From: CAYQJL01 sp964573295
GTDB taxonomy: Bacteria; Eisenbacteria; RBG-16-71-46; CAIMUX01; WJJG01
Assembly: GCA_964573295.1 (NCBI GenBank)
Contig: CAZNJE010000011.1
Span: 1 to 64,000 of the forward strand
Direction of reading: 5' to 3'
DNA length: 64,000 nucleotides
This document shows, in pieces, positions 1-7,348 of this stretch. Position 1 is the first letter of the stretch. Each line of letters opens with the position of its first letter. Both the position numbers and the translations under genes were made by a program. A model generated the notes under the pieces. It had not been told where the DNA came from. It did not search any database and saw nothing but the letters and a program-made list of their open reading frames with translations.

Positions 1-55
1 CGCATGCCGGGGTGGTGTGGGGGGCGGGAGTTAGACGCTCCCGCCTACCCGATTA
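1..55 (+). mobile_element. 3' end of a group II intron (domain V remainder and domain VI), cut by window edge
   Basis: These bases match the last part of the two introns that end near 2977 and near 6142. They hold the 3' half of the domain V hairpin and then the domain VI stem, with arms GGCGGGAG and CTCCCGCC, followed by the terminal CTACCCGATT typical of bacterial group II introns. A further intron copy therefore lies to the left of the window, so the duplicated array may be longer than seen here. The last bases of the intron overlap the stop codon of the DUF2283 gene on the opposite strand. Confidence 0.7.
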
Positions 56-298
56 GGCGCCATGCTTCCTTGCTACGCGAAGGTCCACTGCCAGCGGGAG
101 ATCAAAGAGCTCGTTGCGTAGCAGCCGCGTGGCGAAGAAGAGCACTTCGAGGTTTTCGACCTCTTCCGTACTTGGATTGATTCGGGCGATGACTTCGTCC
201 CCAAGCTCCTCCGACTCTTGCTCGGCGTAGGGCGGACGCTTGTCGATGTGAAGAATATCGGCTTCGCGATCATACCTGAACGTCAGTCGCGTTTCCAT
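53..298 (-). CDS. DUF2283 family protein, probable antitoxin (copy A)
   Basis: The 81-residue protein opens with the beta-strand pattern of DUF2283 (TFRYDREADILHI) and carries the acidic stretch and the I-N-P-S strand typical of that small family. DUF2283 proteins often sit beside toxin-like genes; the antitoxin role is inference. The start codon overlaps the end of the upstream nuclease-like gene by 16 bp, which suggests translational coupling. The stop codon (TAA, complement of 53-55) uses bases at the intron tail, so intron insertion or recombination fixed this C-terminus. An identical copy is at 2977-3222. Confidence 0.65.
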   Translation of the reverse strand: METRLTFRYDREADILHIDKRPPYAEQESEELGDEVIARINPSTEEVENLEVLFFATRLLRNELFDLPLAVDLRVARKHGA

Positions 299-609
299 TC
301 GACTTCTCCTTCTGCCAGCCTTCGAGCCATGTACGCCGTGATGATCCAGTGACGTTTCTTCGGGTCCATCTCACTGACCACGACCACCACAACATGCTTG
401 CCAAGGCGAACATCATCGTACCACCGCGAGAACAATCTGGCACTCCCGAACCGCGTGCTTCTGCGGACCTGATCGGGGCGAGCGAGAGTGTCTGCAATGC
501 GTTCTCGGTGCTCGGGCAGGAGGTCGGGATGTCGCTCCGCAACGTGCTGCTCCCGTTCCTCCGTCAGTTCGACGTCGCCATGCAGGTACGGACAAGGGTA
601 GCGGTTCAT
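283..609 (-). CDS. BECR-fold (PBECR-like) nuclease/toxin candidate (copy A)
   Basis: The protein has about 108 residues. It has an N-terminal CPYLHG segment, an HVAERHPDL helix, a hydrophobic strand GKHVVVVVV and a late ITAYMARRL segment. This arrangement (helix with H..RHP, then strands ending in a T-A-Y motif) resembles the barnase/EndoU/colicin/RelE-like (BECR) nucleases of mobile elements. The family call is from memory of the pattern, not a search. I chose the ATG at 609 because GAGG lies six bases upstream; a GTG at 627 in the same frame lacks a spaced RBS. It overlaps the DUF2283 gene, so the two probably form a toxin-antitoxin pair. Confidence 0.5.
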   Translation of the reverse strand: MNRYPCPYLHGDVELTEEREQHVAERHPDLLPEHRERIADTLARPDQVRRSTRFGSARLFSRWYDDVRLGKHVVVVVVSEMDPKKRHWIITAYMARRLAEGEVEWKRD

Positions 610-639
610 CCTGCGCCTCGTACTCACCTTCTTGTGTGC

Positions 640-981
640 CTAACTCACCAGGACGTCAACCTCTGCCACGGGCGCGAGCGCAATGTGGGGCATGTCGGCC
701 CGGTAACGAGGCGGCAGCACACCCCGAGTCTCGTATGCTCGCAGCAACGCCAGTGCTTCAGGATCGACCGTGAGTTCCTCGGCAGACTTCACCAGTTCAT
801 CGTACAGGTCGCGAACCTCCTCTGGCGCTATGTCTATTTCGCTCGCGGTCACGTCGGAGACGACCAAGGCATAACGGCCGGCCCGAAAATCGTTCATCAG
901 GGCAACTGACCATTCGGCAAACTCTCGGTCAAAACACCCGCCGAATACGGATGTGTCGACGTAGACTCTCTGTCGCTTCAT
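640..981 (-). pseudogene. PIN-domain (VapC-like) protein, C-terminally truncated (copy A)
   Basis: The 113 residues begin with the PIN motif VYVDTSVFGG (first catalytic Asp), followed by SDVTASEID (second acid) and ADMPHIALA (third acid). PIN proteins of this type normally continue after DVLVSW with an N-F-K-H-I segment that completes the active site. Here the codon after DVLVS is TAG where Trp (TGG) is expected, and the sequence beyond no longer resembles PIN, running at once into the next gene. The protein probably lacks its last strand and fourth polar residue, so ribonuclease activity is doubtful. The downstream BECR-like gene begins about 30 bp on. Confidence 0.65.
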
Positions 982-1237
982 AGTTCCTCAATTCGTCAGC
1001 TGCGGGCCCACTGAAAGCGTCAATGCGGCTGCGACCGAACCAGTCAGTCCGAGAGAATAGATGAAAGGGAGGGCGGTCCACCAGTGCGTCCTCTAATGGC
1101 TATTAGCGAAACCGTTTAGAGCCCCCAATGACTCCATGATGATCCCAGTGAGCTCACCCGGCCTTGGCTCATGGCGGACGTTCCGTGAGCGGGGTCTCTC
1201 TGGAGGGCACTGGCGATTCACTCACGATCGGCGAAGG

Positions 1238-1405
1238 TCAGCGGCCGAGCGCGAGAGAGGTCCGCTGAACCTTATTGTTCGCCGGGAATCTCTGGATCAC
1301 GTCGCTCCCAGCACTTGATTTGGCCAGGGACAGACATAGCTTCCGAAGAGCTTCCACTTGCTCGAGTCTCTGGCGGATAGCCGTAGGGCTCATGTCAATC
1401 TTCAT
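1238..1405 (-). CDS. 55-residue helical protein, likely partner of the nucleotidyltransferase (copy A)
   Basis: The short frame starts at an ATG (complement of 1403-1405) that overlaps the end of the upstream nucleotidyltransferase gene by 11 bp. It opens MKIDMSPTAIRQRLEQVEAL and then a second amphipathic helix (RKLCLSLAKS), so the first 30 residues look like a helical hairpin. The last 20 residues are polar and look less constrained. Overlapping genes with an AbiEii-type enzyme suggest a cognate small regulator or antitoxin. I recognise the arrangement but not a named family. An identical copy is at 4162-4329. Confidence 0.5.
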   Translation of the reverse strand: MKIDMSPTAIRQRLEQVEALRKLCLSLAKSSAGSDVIQRFPANNKVQRTSLALGR

Positions 1406-1859
1406 CGGCTATGCTCCTAAGATAGTCTATGTCATCTTGGTCCGTGCCGCTTCGTCGCAGCTCCTTCAATAGGATCATGCCTTCTGGGGAAACGACCCGG
1501 AGCTTCCGCCCTTCCCATTCGAATTCCCGTCGACTGTCCCAGGCCGGGGCCGTCTTCTCGGTTACGAGCAAGAAGTCAAGAATGAGGACTTCATTGCTGC
1601 GCGGATCGATCTTGGTGAAGCGAGACATCCTCACCGCGCCACCATGGAAGTCCATCGGTGCACTATCCATATTGAACCCAAGTGGCTCCACGGCCCGACT
1701 GGCTTCATCAAGGGATTCGATCTGAATCATGAGATCGATGTCCAAGGTTGCACGGGGCATTGCGTAGACGGCCATCGCCAGTCCACCACACAGAGCATAG
1801 TCGATGCCTGCTTCTTCCAGTCTTGCTATGATTCCTTGCAGTTCGGCGATGATTTCCAT
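1395..1859 (-). CDS. AbiEii/MNT-type nucleotidyltransferase (copy A)
   Basis: The 154-residue protein has the nucleotidyltransferase signature of this superfamily: an N-terminal helix, then CGGLAMAVYAMPRATLDIDL, in which GG and the D-x-D pair are the nucleotide- and metal-binding residues. A later LILDFLLV strand carries the third acid. The C-terminal helices (SPEGMILLKELRRSGTDQDD) match DUF6036/AbiEii-like enzymes, which act as toxins or modify partner proteins or tRNA. It is the first gene of the minus-strand block and overlaps the 55-aa gene by 11 bp. An identical copy is at 4319-4783. Confidence 0.75.
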   Translation of the reverse strand: MEIIAELQGIIARLEEAGIDYALCGGLAMAVYAMPRATLDIDLMIQIESLDEASRAVEPLGFNMDSAPMDFHGGAVRMSRFTKIDPRSNEVLILDFLLVTEKTAPAWDSRREFEWEGRKLRVVSPEGMILLKELRRSGTDQDDIDYLRSIADED

Positions 1860-1874
1860 TCGATCCCAACTCCC

Positions 1875-1899
1875 TGATCATCGGCTCATGATCATCGGC
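1875..1899. promoter_or_regulatory. Direct repeat upstream of the nucleotidyltransferase gene (possible operator)
   Basis: TGATCATCGGC occurs twice (1875-1885 and 1889-1899), 14 bp apart start to start, 16-40 bp upstream of the nucleotidyltransferase start. It sits where an autoregulatory operator would be expected. The same pair occurs at 4799-4823. No -10/-35 pair is clear. Confidence 0.3.
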
Positions 1900-2104
1900 A
1901 CCCTTGTCGGCTGCACCACACGCCCGACCCCAGGCGCAACCGTGAGCACATCTCTCGCCCGGTCCGTCAGAGTCGGTCGTCGTTACTCTGGCCAGCGCGG
2001 CTATCATAGCCTGTTGTTCGGTTCAGTTCATCCTTCAGTGAGTCAAGGGAGCCTTGAACCTGACGAAAGGAGATCCCGTATCAAATGGTAGTGCTGTCAG
2101 TTAC

Positions 2105-2977
2105 GTGGGCAGTGCCTCGTGCTGGGCGACGCAGATAGACGGGGGAGGGCATCCGCAAGCGTTTGTAAGGAAGCCGGCGGCAAAGCTGCGAGCCGAGGAA
2201 CACGAACGCCATAGAAGGCCGACATCCCCGGGGCGAGTCAGCACACCATGACAAAGCCCTGTGGTCCGGGGGACACGGTACATGGCGCGGCCCAAGCAGC
2301 GACAGTCCACGTCCTTATCCGGGGAGATCTGCTCGGCGTGCGGTCGCCTGCCACGGCAGCCGGACATACGGCCCCGGCCGAGAGGCCGGGAACCATGCCT
2401 CCGGAGCCTACCGCAGCCCCGACAGCGCGGGCGGGAGCAATCCCGCCCGTGACCGAGCAGAAGTCAGCAGCTATCAGCCGTCGCCGGTGAGACGCAAGAG
2501 CATTCCGAAGCCCGCGGGTCGCGGGGAACGGTTGCTCGGCATCCCCACCGTCACCGATCGGGTGGTGCCGGACGTCTTGATGGCGCGCGTGGGGCGCAAG
2601 GTTAGGGACAGGCGCCTGCTGGCCCTGATCGGCCGCTACCTGCGGGCGGGCGTTCTGGTGGGGGACATCATCCAGCCGACGGAGATCGGGACTCCGCAAG
2701 GCTCCCCGCTCTCCCCGTTGCTGGCGAGCATCCTGCTCGATGACCTCGATCAGTCGCAAGAGCTACTGGCACCTGTCGAAGACCCTCGCGACGCAGACCG
2801 GGATGACGAATGCTTGGCTGAAGAGCCAGGGACTGCTTTCGGTCCGCGATCTGTGGATGAAAGCGCATGGCTACGCGTGAGTACCGTCGTGTGCTCCATC
2901 ATCGTGAACCGCCCGGTGCGGACCCGCATGCCGGGGTGGTGTGGGGGGCGGGAGTTAGACGCTCCCGCCTACCCGAT
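2105..2977 (+). mobile_element. Defective group II intron 1 with a remnant reverse transcriptase
   Basis: The 5' boundary is approximate (about 2105-2119). Domain I-like sequence follows (GCAGATAGACGGGGG, then CCCTGTGGTCCGGGGGA). The 3' end has a domain V-like hairpin at about 2909-2942 (ACCGCCCGG pairing with CCGGGGTGGT), a domain VI stem and the terminal ACCCGATT. Between them lies an internally deleted intron-encoded protein. The ribozyme ends look intact, so splicing could still occur if a maturase acts in trans; retrohoming by its own protein could not. Confidence 0.75.
2472..2880 (+). pseudogene. Group II intron reverse transcriptase/maturase remnant (intron 1)
   Basis: The frame matches LtrA-type proteins: YQPSPVRRKSIPKP, then RLLGIPTVTDRV. 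There follows a deletion that jumps straight to DVLMARVGRKV, skipping the first palm segment, and then TEIGTPQGSPLSPLLASILL. After LLDDLD a second deletion with a frameshift joins directly to the last residues (SRKSYWHLSKTLATQTGM... to HGYA). The YADD catalytic box, thumb and domain X are absent. The protein cannot be an active reverse transcriptase. The first deletion is shared with intron 2 and so predates their separation. Confidence 0.8.
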
Positions 2978-3222
2978 TAGGCGCCATGCTTCCTTGCTAC
3001 GCGAAGGTCCACTGCCAGCGGGAGATCAAAGAGCTCGTTGCGTAGCAGCCGCGTGGCGAAGAAGAGCACTTCGAGGTTTTCGACCTCTTCCGTACTTGGA
3101 TTGATTCGGGCGATGACTTCGTCCCCAAGCTCCTCCGACTCTTGCTCGGCGTAGGGCGGACGCTTGTCGATGTGAAGAATATCGGCTTCGCGATCATACC
3201 TGAACGTCAGTCGCGTTTCCAT
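2977..3222 (-). CDS. DUF2283 family protein, probable antitoxin (copy B)
   Basis: This is an identical second copy of the gene at 53-298, with the same stop codon formed at the tail of the preceding intron and the same 16-bp overlap with the nuclease-like gene upstream. Two identical antitoxin candidates would double dosage if both are expressed. Confidence 0.65.
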   Translation of the reverse strand: METRLTFRYDREADILHIDKRPPYAEQESEELGDEVIARINPSTEEVENLEVLFFATRLLRNELFDLPLAVDLRVARKHGA

Positions 3223-3533
3223 TCGACTTCTCCTTCTGCCAGCCTTCGAGCCATGTACGCCGTGATGATCCAGTGACGTTTCTTCGGGTCCATCTCACTG
3301 ACCACGACCACCACAACATGCTTGCCAAGGCGAACATCATCGTACCACCGCGAGAACAATCTGGCACTCCCGAACCGCGTGCTTCTGCGGACCTGATCGG
3401 GGCGAGCGAGAGTGTCTGCAATGCGTTCTCGGTGCTCGGGCAGGAGGTCGGGATGTCGCTCCGCAACGTGCTGCTCCCGTTCCTCCGTCAGTTCGACGTC
3501 GCCATGCAGGTACGGACAAGGGTAGCGGTTCAT
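3207..3533 (-). CDS. BECR-fold (PBECR-like) nuclease/toxin candidate (copy B)
   Basis: This is an identical second copy of the gene at 283-609, with the same ATG start and GAGG ribosome-binding site. See that entry for motifs and for doubt about the family. Confidence 0.5.
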   Translation of the reverse strand: MNRYPCPYLHGDVELTEEREQHVAERHPDLLPEHRERIADTLARPDQVRRSTRFGSARLFSRWYDDVRLGKHVVVVVVSEMDPKKRHWIITAYMARRLAEGEVEWKRD

Positions 3534-3563
3534 CCTGCGCCTCGTACTCACCTTCTTGTGTGC

Positions 3564-3905
3564 CTAACTCACCAGGACGTCAACCTCTGCCACGGGCGCG
3601 AGCGCAATGTGGGGCATGTCGGCCCGGTAACGAGGCGGCAGCACACCCCGAGTCTCGTATGCTCGCAGCAACGCCAGTGCTTCAGGATCGACCGTGAGTT
3701 CCTCGGCAGACTTCACCAGTTCATCGTACAGGTCGCGAACCTCCTCTGGCGCTATGTCTATTTCGCTCGCGGTCACGTCGGAGACGACCAAGGCATAACG
3801 GCCGGCCCGAAAATCGTTCATCAGGGCAACTGACCATTCGGCAAACTCTCGGTCAAAACACCCGCCGAATACGGATGTGTCGACGTAGACTCTCTGTCGC
3901 TTCAT
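3564..3905 (-). pseudogene. PIN-domain (VapC-like) protein, C-terminally truncated (copy B)
   Basis: This is an identical copy of the gene at 640-981, with the same TAG in place of the expected Trp codon after DVLVS. The truncation therefore predates the duplication. Confidence 0.65.
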
Positions 3906-4161
3906 AGTTCCTCAATTCGTCAGCTGCGGGCCCACTGAAAGCGTCAATGCGGCTGCGACCGAACCAGTCAGTCCGAGAGAATAGATGAAAGGGAGGGCGG
4001 TCCACCAGTGCGTCCTCTAATGGCTATTAGCGAAACCGTTTAGAGCCCCCAATGACTCCATGATGATCCCAGTGAGCTCACCCGGCCTTGGCTCATGGCG
4101 GACGTTCCGTGAGCGGGGTCTCTCTGGAGGGCACTGGCGATTCACTCACGATCGGCGAAGG

Positions 4162-4329
4162 TCAGCGGCCGAGCGCGAGAGAGGTCCGCTGAACCTTATT
4201 GTTCGCCGGGAATCTCTGGATCACGTCGCTCCCAGCACTTGATTTGGCCAGGGACAGACATAGCTTCCGAAGAGCTTCCACTTGCTCGAGTCTCTGGCGG
4301 ATAGCCGTAGGGCTCATGTCAATCTTCAT
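4162..4329 (-). CDS. 55-residue helical protein (copy B)
   Basis: This is an identical copy of the small gene at 1238-1405, again overlapping the nucleotidyltransferase gene by 11 bp. Confidence 0.5.
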   Translation of the reverse strand: MKIDMSPTAIRQRLEQVEALRKLCLSLAKSSAGSDVIQRFPANNKVQRTSLALGR

Positions 4330-4783
4330 CGGCTATGCTCCTAAGATAGTCTATGTCATCTTGGTCCGTGCCGCTTCGTCGCAGCTCCTTCAATAGGATC
4401 ATGCCTTCTGGGGAAACGACCCGGAGCTTCCGCCCTTCCCATTCGAATTCCCGTCGACTGTCCCAGGCCGGGGCCGTCTTCTCGGTTACGAGCAAGAAGT
4501 CAAGAATGAGGACTTCATTGCTGCGCGGATCGATCTTGGTGAAGCGAGACATCCTCACCGCGCCACCATGGAAGTCCATCGGTGCACTATCCATATTGAA
4601 CCCAAGTGGCTCCACGGCCCGACTGGCTTCATCAAGGGATTCGATCTGAATCATGAGATCGATGTCCAAGGTTGCACGGGGCATTGCGTAGACGGCCATC
4701 GCCAGTCCACCACACAGAGCATAGTCGATGCCTGCTTCTTCCAGTCTTGCTATGATTCCTTGCAGTTCGGCGATGATTTCCAT
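4319..4783 (-). CDS. AbiEii/MNT-type nucleotidyltransferase (copy B)
   Basis: This is an identical copy of the gene at 1395-1859, with an intact GG...D-x-D signature. The possible operator repeats upstream (4799-4823) are duplicated with it. Confidence 0.75.
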   Translation of the reverse strand: MEIIAELQGIIARLEEAGIDYALCGGLAMAVYAMPRATLDIDLMIQIESLDEASRAVEPLGFNMDSAPMDFHGGAVRMSRFTKIDPRSNEVLILDFLLVTEKTAPAWDSRREFEWEGRKLRVVSPEGMILLKELRRSGTDQDDIDYLRSIADED

Positions 4784-4798
4784 TCGATCCCAACTCCC

Positions 4799-4823
4799 TG
4801 ATCATCGGCTCATGATCATCGGC
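4799..4823. promoter_or_regulatory. Direct repeat upstream of nucleotidyltransferase copy B
   Basis: Second copy of the TGATCATCGGC pair described at 1875-1899, in the same position relative to the start codon. Confidence 0.3.
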
Positions 4824-5028
4824 ACCCTTGTCGGCTGCACCACACGCCCGACCCCAGGCGCAACCGTGAGCACATCTCTCGCCCGGTCCGTCAGAGTCGG
4901 TCGTCGTTACTCTGGCCAGCGCGGCTATCATAGCCTGTTGTTCGGTTCAGTTCATCCTTCAGTGAGTCAAGGGAGCCTTGAACCTGACGAAAGGAGATCC
5001 CGTATCAAATGGTAGTGCTGTCAGTTAC

Positions 5029-6143
5029 GTGGGCAGTGCCTCGTGCTGGGCGACGCAGATAGACGGGGGAGGGCATCCGCAAGCGTTTGTAAGGAAGCCG
5101 GCGGCAAAGCTGCGAGCCGAGGAACACGAACGCCATAGAAGGCCGACATCCCCGGGGCGAGTCAGCACACCATGACAAAGCCCTGTGGTCCGGGGGACAC
5201 GGTACATGGCGCGGCCCAAGCAGCGACAGTCCACGTCCTTATCCGGGGAGATCTGCTCGACATGCAGTCGCCTGTCACGGCAGCCGGACCTACGGCCCCG
5301 GCCGAAAGGCCGGGAACCATGCCTCCGGCCCCTACCGCAGCCCCGACAGCGCGAGCGGGAGCAATCCCGCCCGTGACCAAGCATAAGTCAGCAGCTATCA
5401 GCCGTCGCCGGTGAGGCGCAAGAGCATGCCGAAGTCCGCGGGTCGCGGGGAACGGTTGCTCGGCATCCCCACCCTCACCGATCGAGTGGTGCCGGACGTC
5501 TTGATGGCGCGCGTGGGGCGCAAGGTTAGGGACCAGCGCTTGCTGGCCCTGATCGGCCGCTACCTGCGGGTGAGCCGAACGCGTCTTCCTCGGATTCACA
5601 TTCCGGGGCTCGAAGCTGCGCTGGTCCGACCAAGCCTTCGCCGACTTCAAGCACCGCGTCCGCCGGTTGACGGGCCGGAGCTGGGGCGTGTCGATGGAGA
5701 ACCGGTTCTACAAGCTCGCGCAGTACCTGCGGGGCTGGATGAACTACTTCGGCATCTCGGACTACTACCGGCCGGTCCCGGAGATCGACCAGTGGATCCG
5801 CCGTCGCGTCCGGATGTGCTACTGGAAGCAGTGGCGCCGGGCGCGAACGAAAGTGCGGAACCTACTGGCGCTCGGCACGGGTCTGAGCGAGGCGAAGCGA
5901 ACGGCCGTCAGTCGCAAGAGCTACTGGCATCTGTCGAAGACCCTCGCGACGCAGACCGGGATGACGAATGCTTGGCTGAAGGGCCGGGGCTTGCTTTCGG
6001 TCCGCGATCTGCGGCTGAAGGTGAAGGCCCATGGCTACGCGTGAGTACCGTCGTGTGCTCCATCATCGTGAACCGCCCGGTGCGGACCCGCATGCCGGGG
6101 TGGTGTGGGGGGCGGGAGTTAGACGCTCCCGCCTACCCGATTA
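5029..6143 (+). mobile_element. Defective group II intron 2 with a different reverse transcriptase deletion
   Basis: The 5' end (approximate) is identical to intron 1, the middle differs by scattered substitutions from 5260 onward, and the last 120 bp are again nearly identical, including domains V and VI and the ACCCGATTA end. Its 3' flank is different from that of the other copies and lies 18 bp from the end of the HEPN gene. Diverged middles with identical ends suggest gene conversion or selection on the ribozyme parts. Confidence 0.75.
5396..6044 (+). pseudogene. Group II intron reverse transcriptase/maturase remnant (intron 2)
   Basis: The first part repeats intron 1 (RLLGIPTLTDRV joined to DVLMARVGRKV, the shared deletion) up to GRYLR. 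A private deletion with frameshift then removes everything from the palm to FLGFTFRG. The rest is well preserved in another frame: thumb and domain X (WGVSMENRFYKLAQYLRGW, NYFGISDYYRPV, WIRRRVRMCYWKQW) down to LSVRDL and HGYA. The YADD box is gone. The maturase domain alone is nearly complete from about 5667, which leaves open, without proof, that it is translated and helps splicing. Confidence 0.8.
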
Positions 6144-6161
6144 CACTGGTGTTTCACGCGG

Positions 6162-6605
6162 TCACTCTAGTAGATTGTCATGGTTTCGCCTGAGCCATTC
6201 CGGAACATCGTTCCGAAACGTGCTCGTTTCCTCGATGAGTTCTTTGACCTCGGCCTCAGATACCATCCCCGCCGCATCATAGTCGACCACATTGCGTTTC
6301 TTGCGACACGAGTCGAGGTAGTCAGCGCGGTCAACGTGATCCGATCCGAGAATTATTGACAGGGCCTGAAAGGTCGTTCAGTGGTGTGCAGCGTCGGCGG
6401 TTCGGTAGCCTGCAGCGCGCAAGACTACCGTGGCCAATTGAAGAGCTGCGTTGTAGGCCGTGGCGAAACGACGATCCGCGGACAACCCCTCAAATGCGGC
6501 ATCCTCCATGTCACGGGTGACAAGTATGAGAAGATCCGCGATCTCTTTCGCAGAAGTCTGGTGCGGGCGAAGCCGTCCGTCAGCTAACAAGCGCTTCAAG
6601 GTCAT
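6162..6605 (-). pseudogene. HEPN-domain protein interrupted by an in-frame stop
   Basis: The first 75 codons encode the start of a HEPN toxin (ADLLILVTRDMEDAAFEGLS, then ATAYNAALQLATVVLRAAGY). A TGA follows HH, where homologues as I recall them have Trp. Reading on in the same frame gives a continuous HEPN-like C-terminus: TTFQALSIILG, then DYLDSCRKKRNVVDYD with the R-x4-x6-H-like R-K-K-R-N-V-V-D-Y core, ending NHDNLLE and TGA at 6162-6164. Only one base seems to break the gene. It overlaps the upstream MNT gene by 26 bp, the usual toxin-antitoxin order. Confidence 0.7.
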
Positions 6606-7203
6606 CCTGTGTTCCTATGAGCCAAACCTTGGGACTTGTGACAAGCTCTTCGATAAACCGGTTGCCCCGCTTGGCCTTCTGTCGAAACTCCTTGGCGGGG
6701 AATACGACTGGATTGAATTCCCTGCCTAGCTCGCGTCCAACAGGTCCGAGTGCGCGGGATGTTTGTCTGGAGGTCAGGTCACCCACAATCAGTACATCAA
6801 CATCGCTTTCGGCGGTCTCTGCACCAGAGGCAAAGGACCCGAATACGAATGCTATGCTGACCTTGTCCTGATGAGGGGCCAGTGCTGAGCGCAAGGAGTC
6901 CCCGAGCCCAATCGTTTTGAGTGCGATGCGCTTGAGTTCTTCAAAGACTGGGTGGTGACGCTCGGCAGAGTAGTAGACACGGTTTCCGTGCCGGGCGACC
7001 AAGACCAATCCTGCTTCCTCAATCCGATGGATTGCCCGCTGGGTCTGCAAAAGTGTGCTACCGCTCAGCTCGGCGAGTTCCCTTTGGTAGAATTCCCGCT
7101 CCGGATGCAGAAGCAAGACGGAGAGCACATGAAGCAGGGATGGACTGGGGAAAAGCCTTTCAAGTGAAGACCTTACAGGGTTGGCTTTTGCGGCTTCGCC
7201 CAC
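6580..7203 (-). CDS. Winged-helix plus MNT nucleotidyltransferase (antitoxin of the HEPN/MNT pair)
   Basis: The 207-residue protein has two parts. Residues about 15-95 are a winged-helix DNA-binding domain (REFYQRELAELSG, TQRAIHRIEEAGLV, wing HGNRVYY). Residues about 105-200 are a minimal nucleotidyltransferase with FVFGSFASGAETAESDVDV, where G-S and D-x-D are the active-site residues. MNT antitoxins silence HEPN ribonucleases by AMPylating a conserved tyrosine. The winged helix makes direct autoregulation likely, and two palindromes lie at 7233-7268. It overlaps the HEPN gene by 26 bp. The enzyme appears intact although its toxin partner is interrupted. Confidence 0.8.
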   Translation of the reverse strand: MGEAAKANPVRSSLERLFPSPSLLHVLSVLLLHPEREFYQRELAELSGSTLLQTQRAIHRIEEAGLVLVARHGNRVYYSAERHHPVFEELKRIALKTIGLGDSLRSALAPHQDKVSIAFVFGSFASGAETAESDVDVLIVGDLTSRQTSRALGPVGRELGREFNPVVFPAKEFRQKAKRGNRFIEELVTSPKVWLIGTQDDLEALVS

Positions 7204-7232
7204 AGGAAACCTCCCAATGTGTGTCCAGCAAA

Positions 7233-7268
7233 ACTACAACACGTAGTCAATCAACTACACATCGTAGT
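7233..7268. promoter_or_regulatory. Tandem palindromic operators for the winged-helix MNT gene
   Basis: Two 15-bp inverted repeats, each ACTAC-N5-GTAGT, lie at 7233-7247 and 7254-7268. Their starts are 21 bp apart, two helical turns, so dimers would bind the same face. They are 30-65 bp upstream of the MNT start codon (7203), the expected promoter position. The central GTAGT and ACTAC also form a third, overlapping inverted pair. Confidence 0.6.
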
Positions 7269-7348
7269 CGAGTTCGTCAAGGGAAATCCGAGCCCCAACG
7301 GCAGACGAAGTCCGAATCATTCTCCAGTGTAACGCAGGGATGACCGGC

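Larger units (their letters stand above)
1..2335. repeat. First copy of the 2,924-bp tandem duplication
   Basis: This segment is identical, as far as I can read it, to 2925-5259. It contains the intron 3' tail, five minus-strand genes and the 5' part of the next intron. Identity breaks at 2336, inside the intron, where the two introns differ by scattered substitutions and by different internal deletions. The genes are identical while the intron cores have diverged, so the gene block was either duplicated recently or homogenised by recombination. A false join in a draft assembly is possible, because the window starts inside the repeat. Confidence 0.9.
2925..5259. repeat. Second copy of the tandem duplication
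   Basis: This segment is identical to 1-2335 with an offset of 2,924 bp, including all five minus-strand genes, the intergenic bases and the 5' part of the intron. The first mismatch is at 5260. The copy is bounded by intron sequence on both sides, as expected for unequal recombination between intron copies. Confidence 0.9.
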
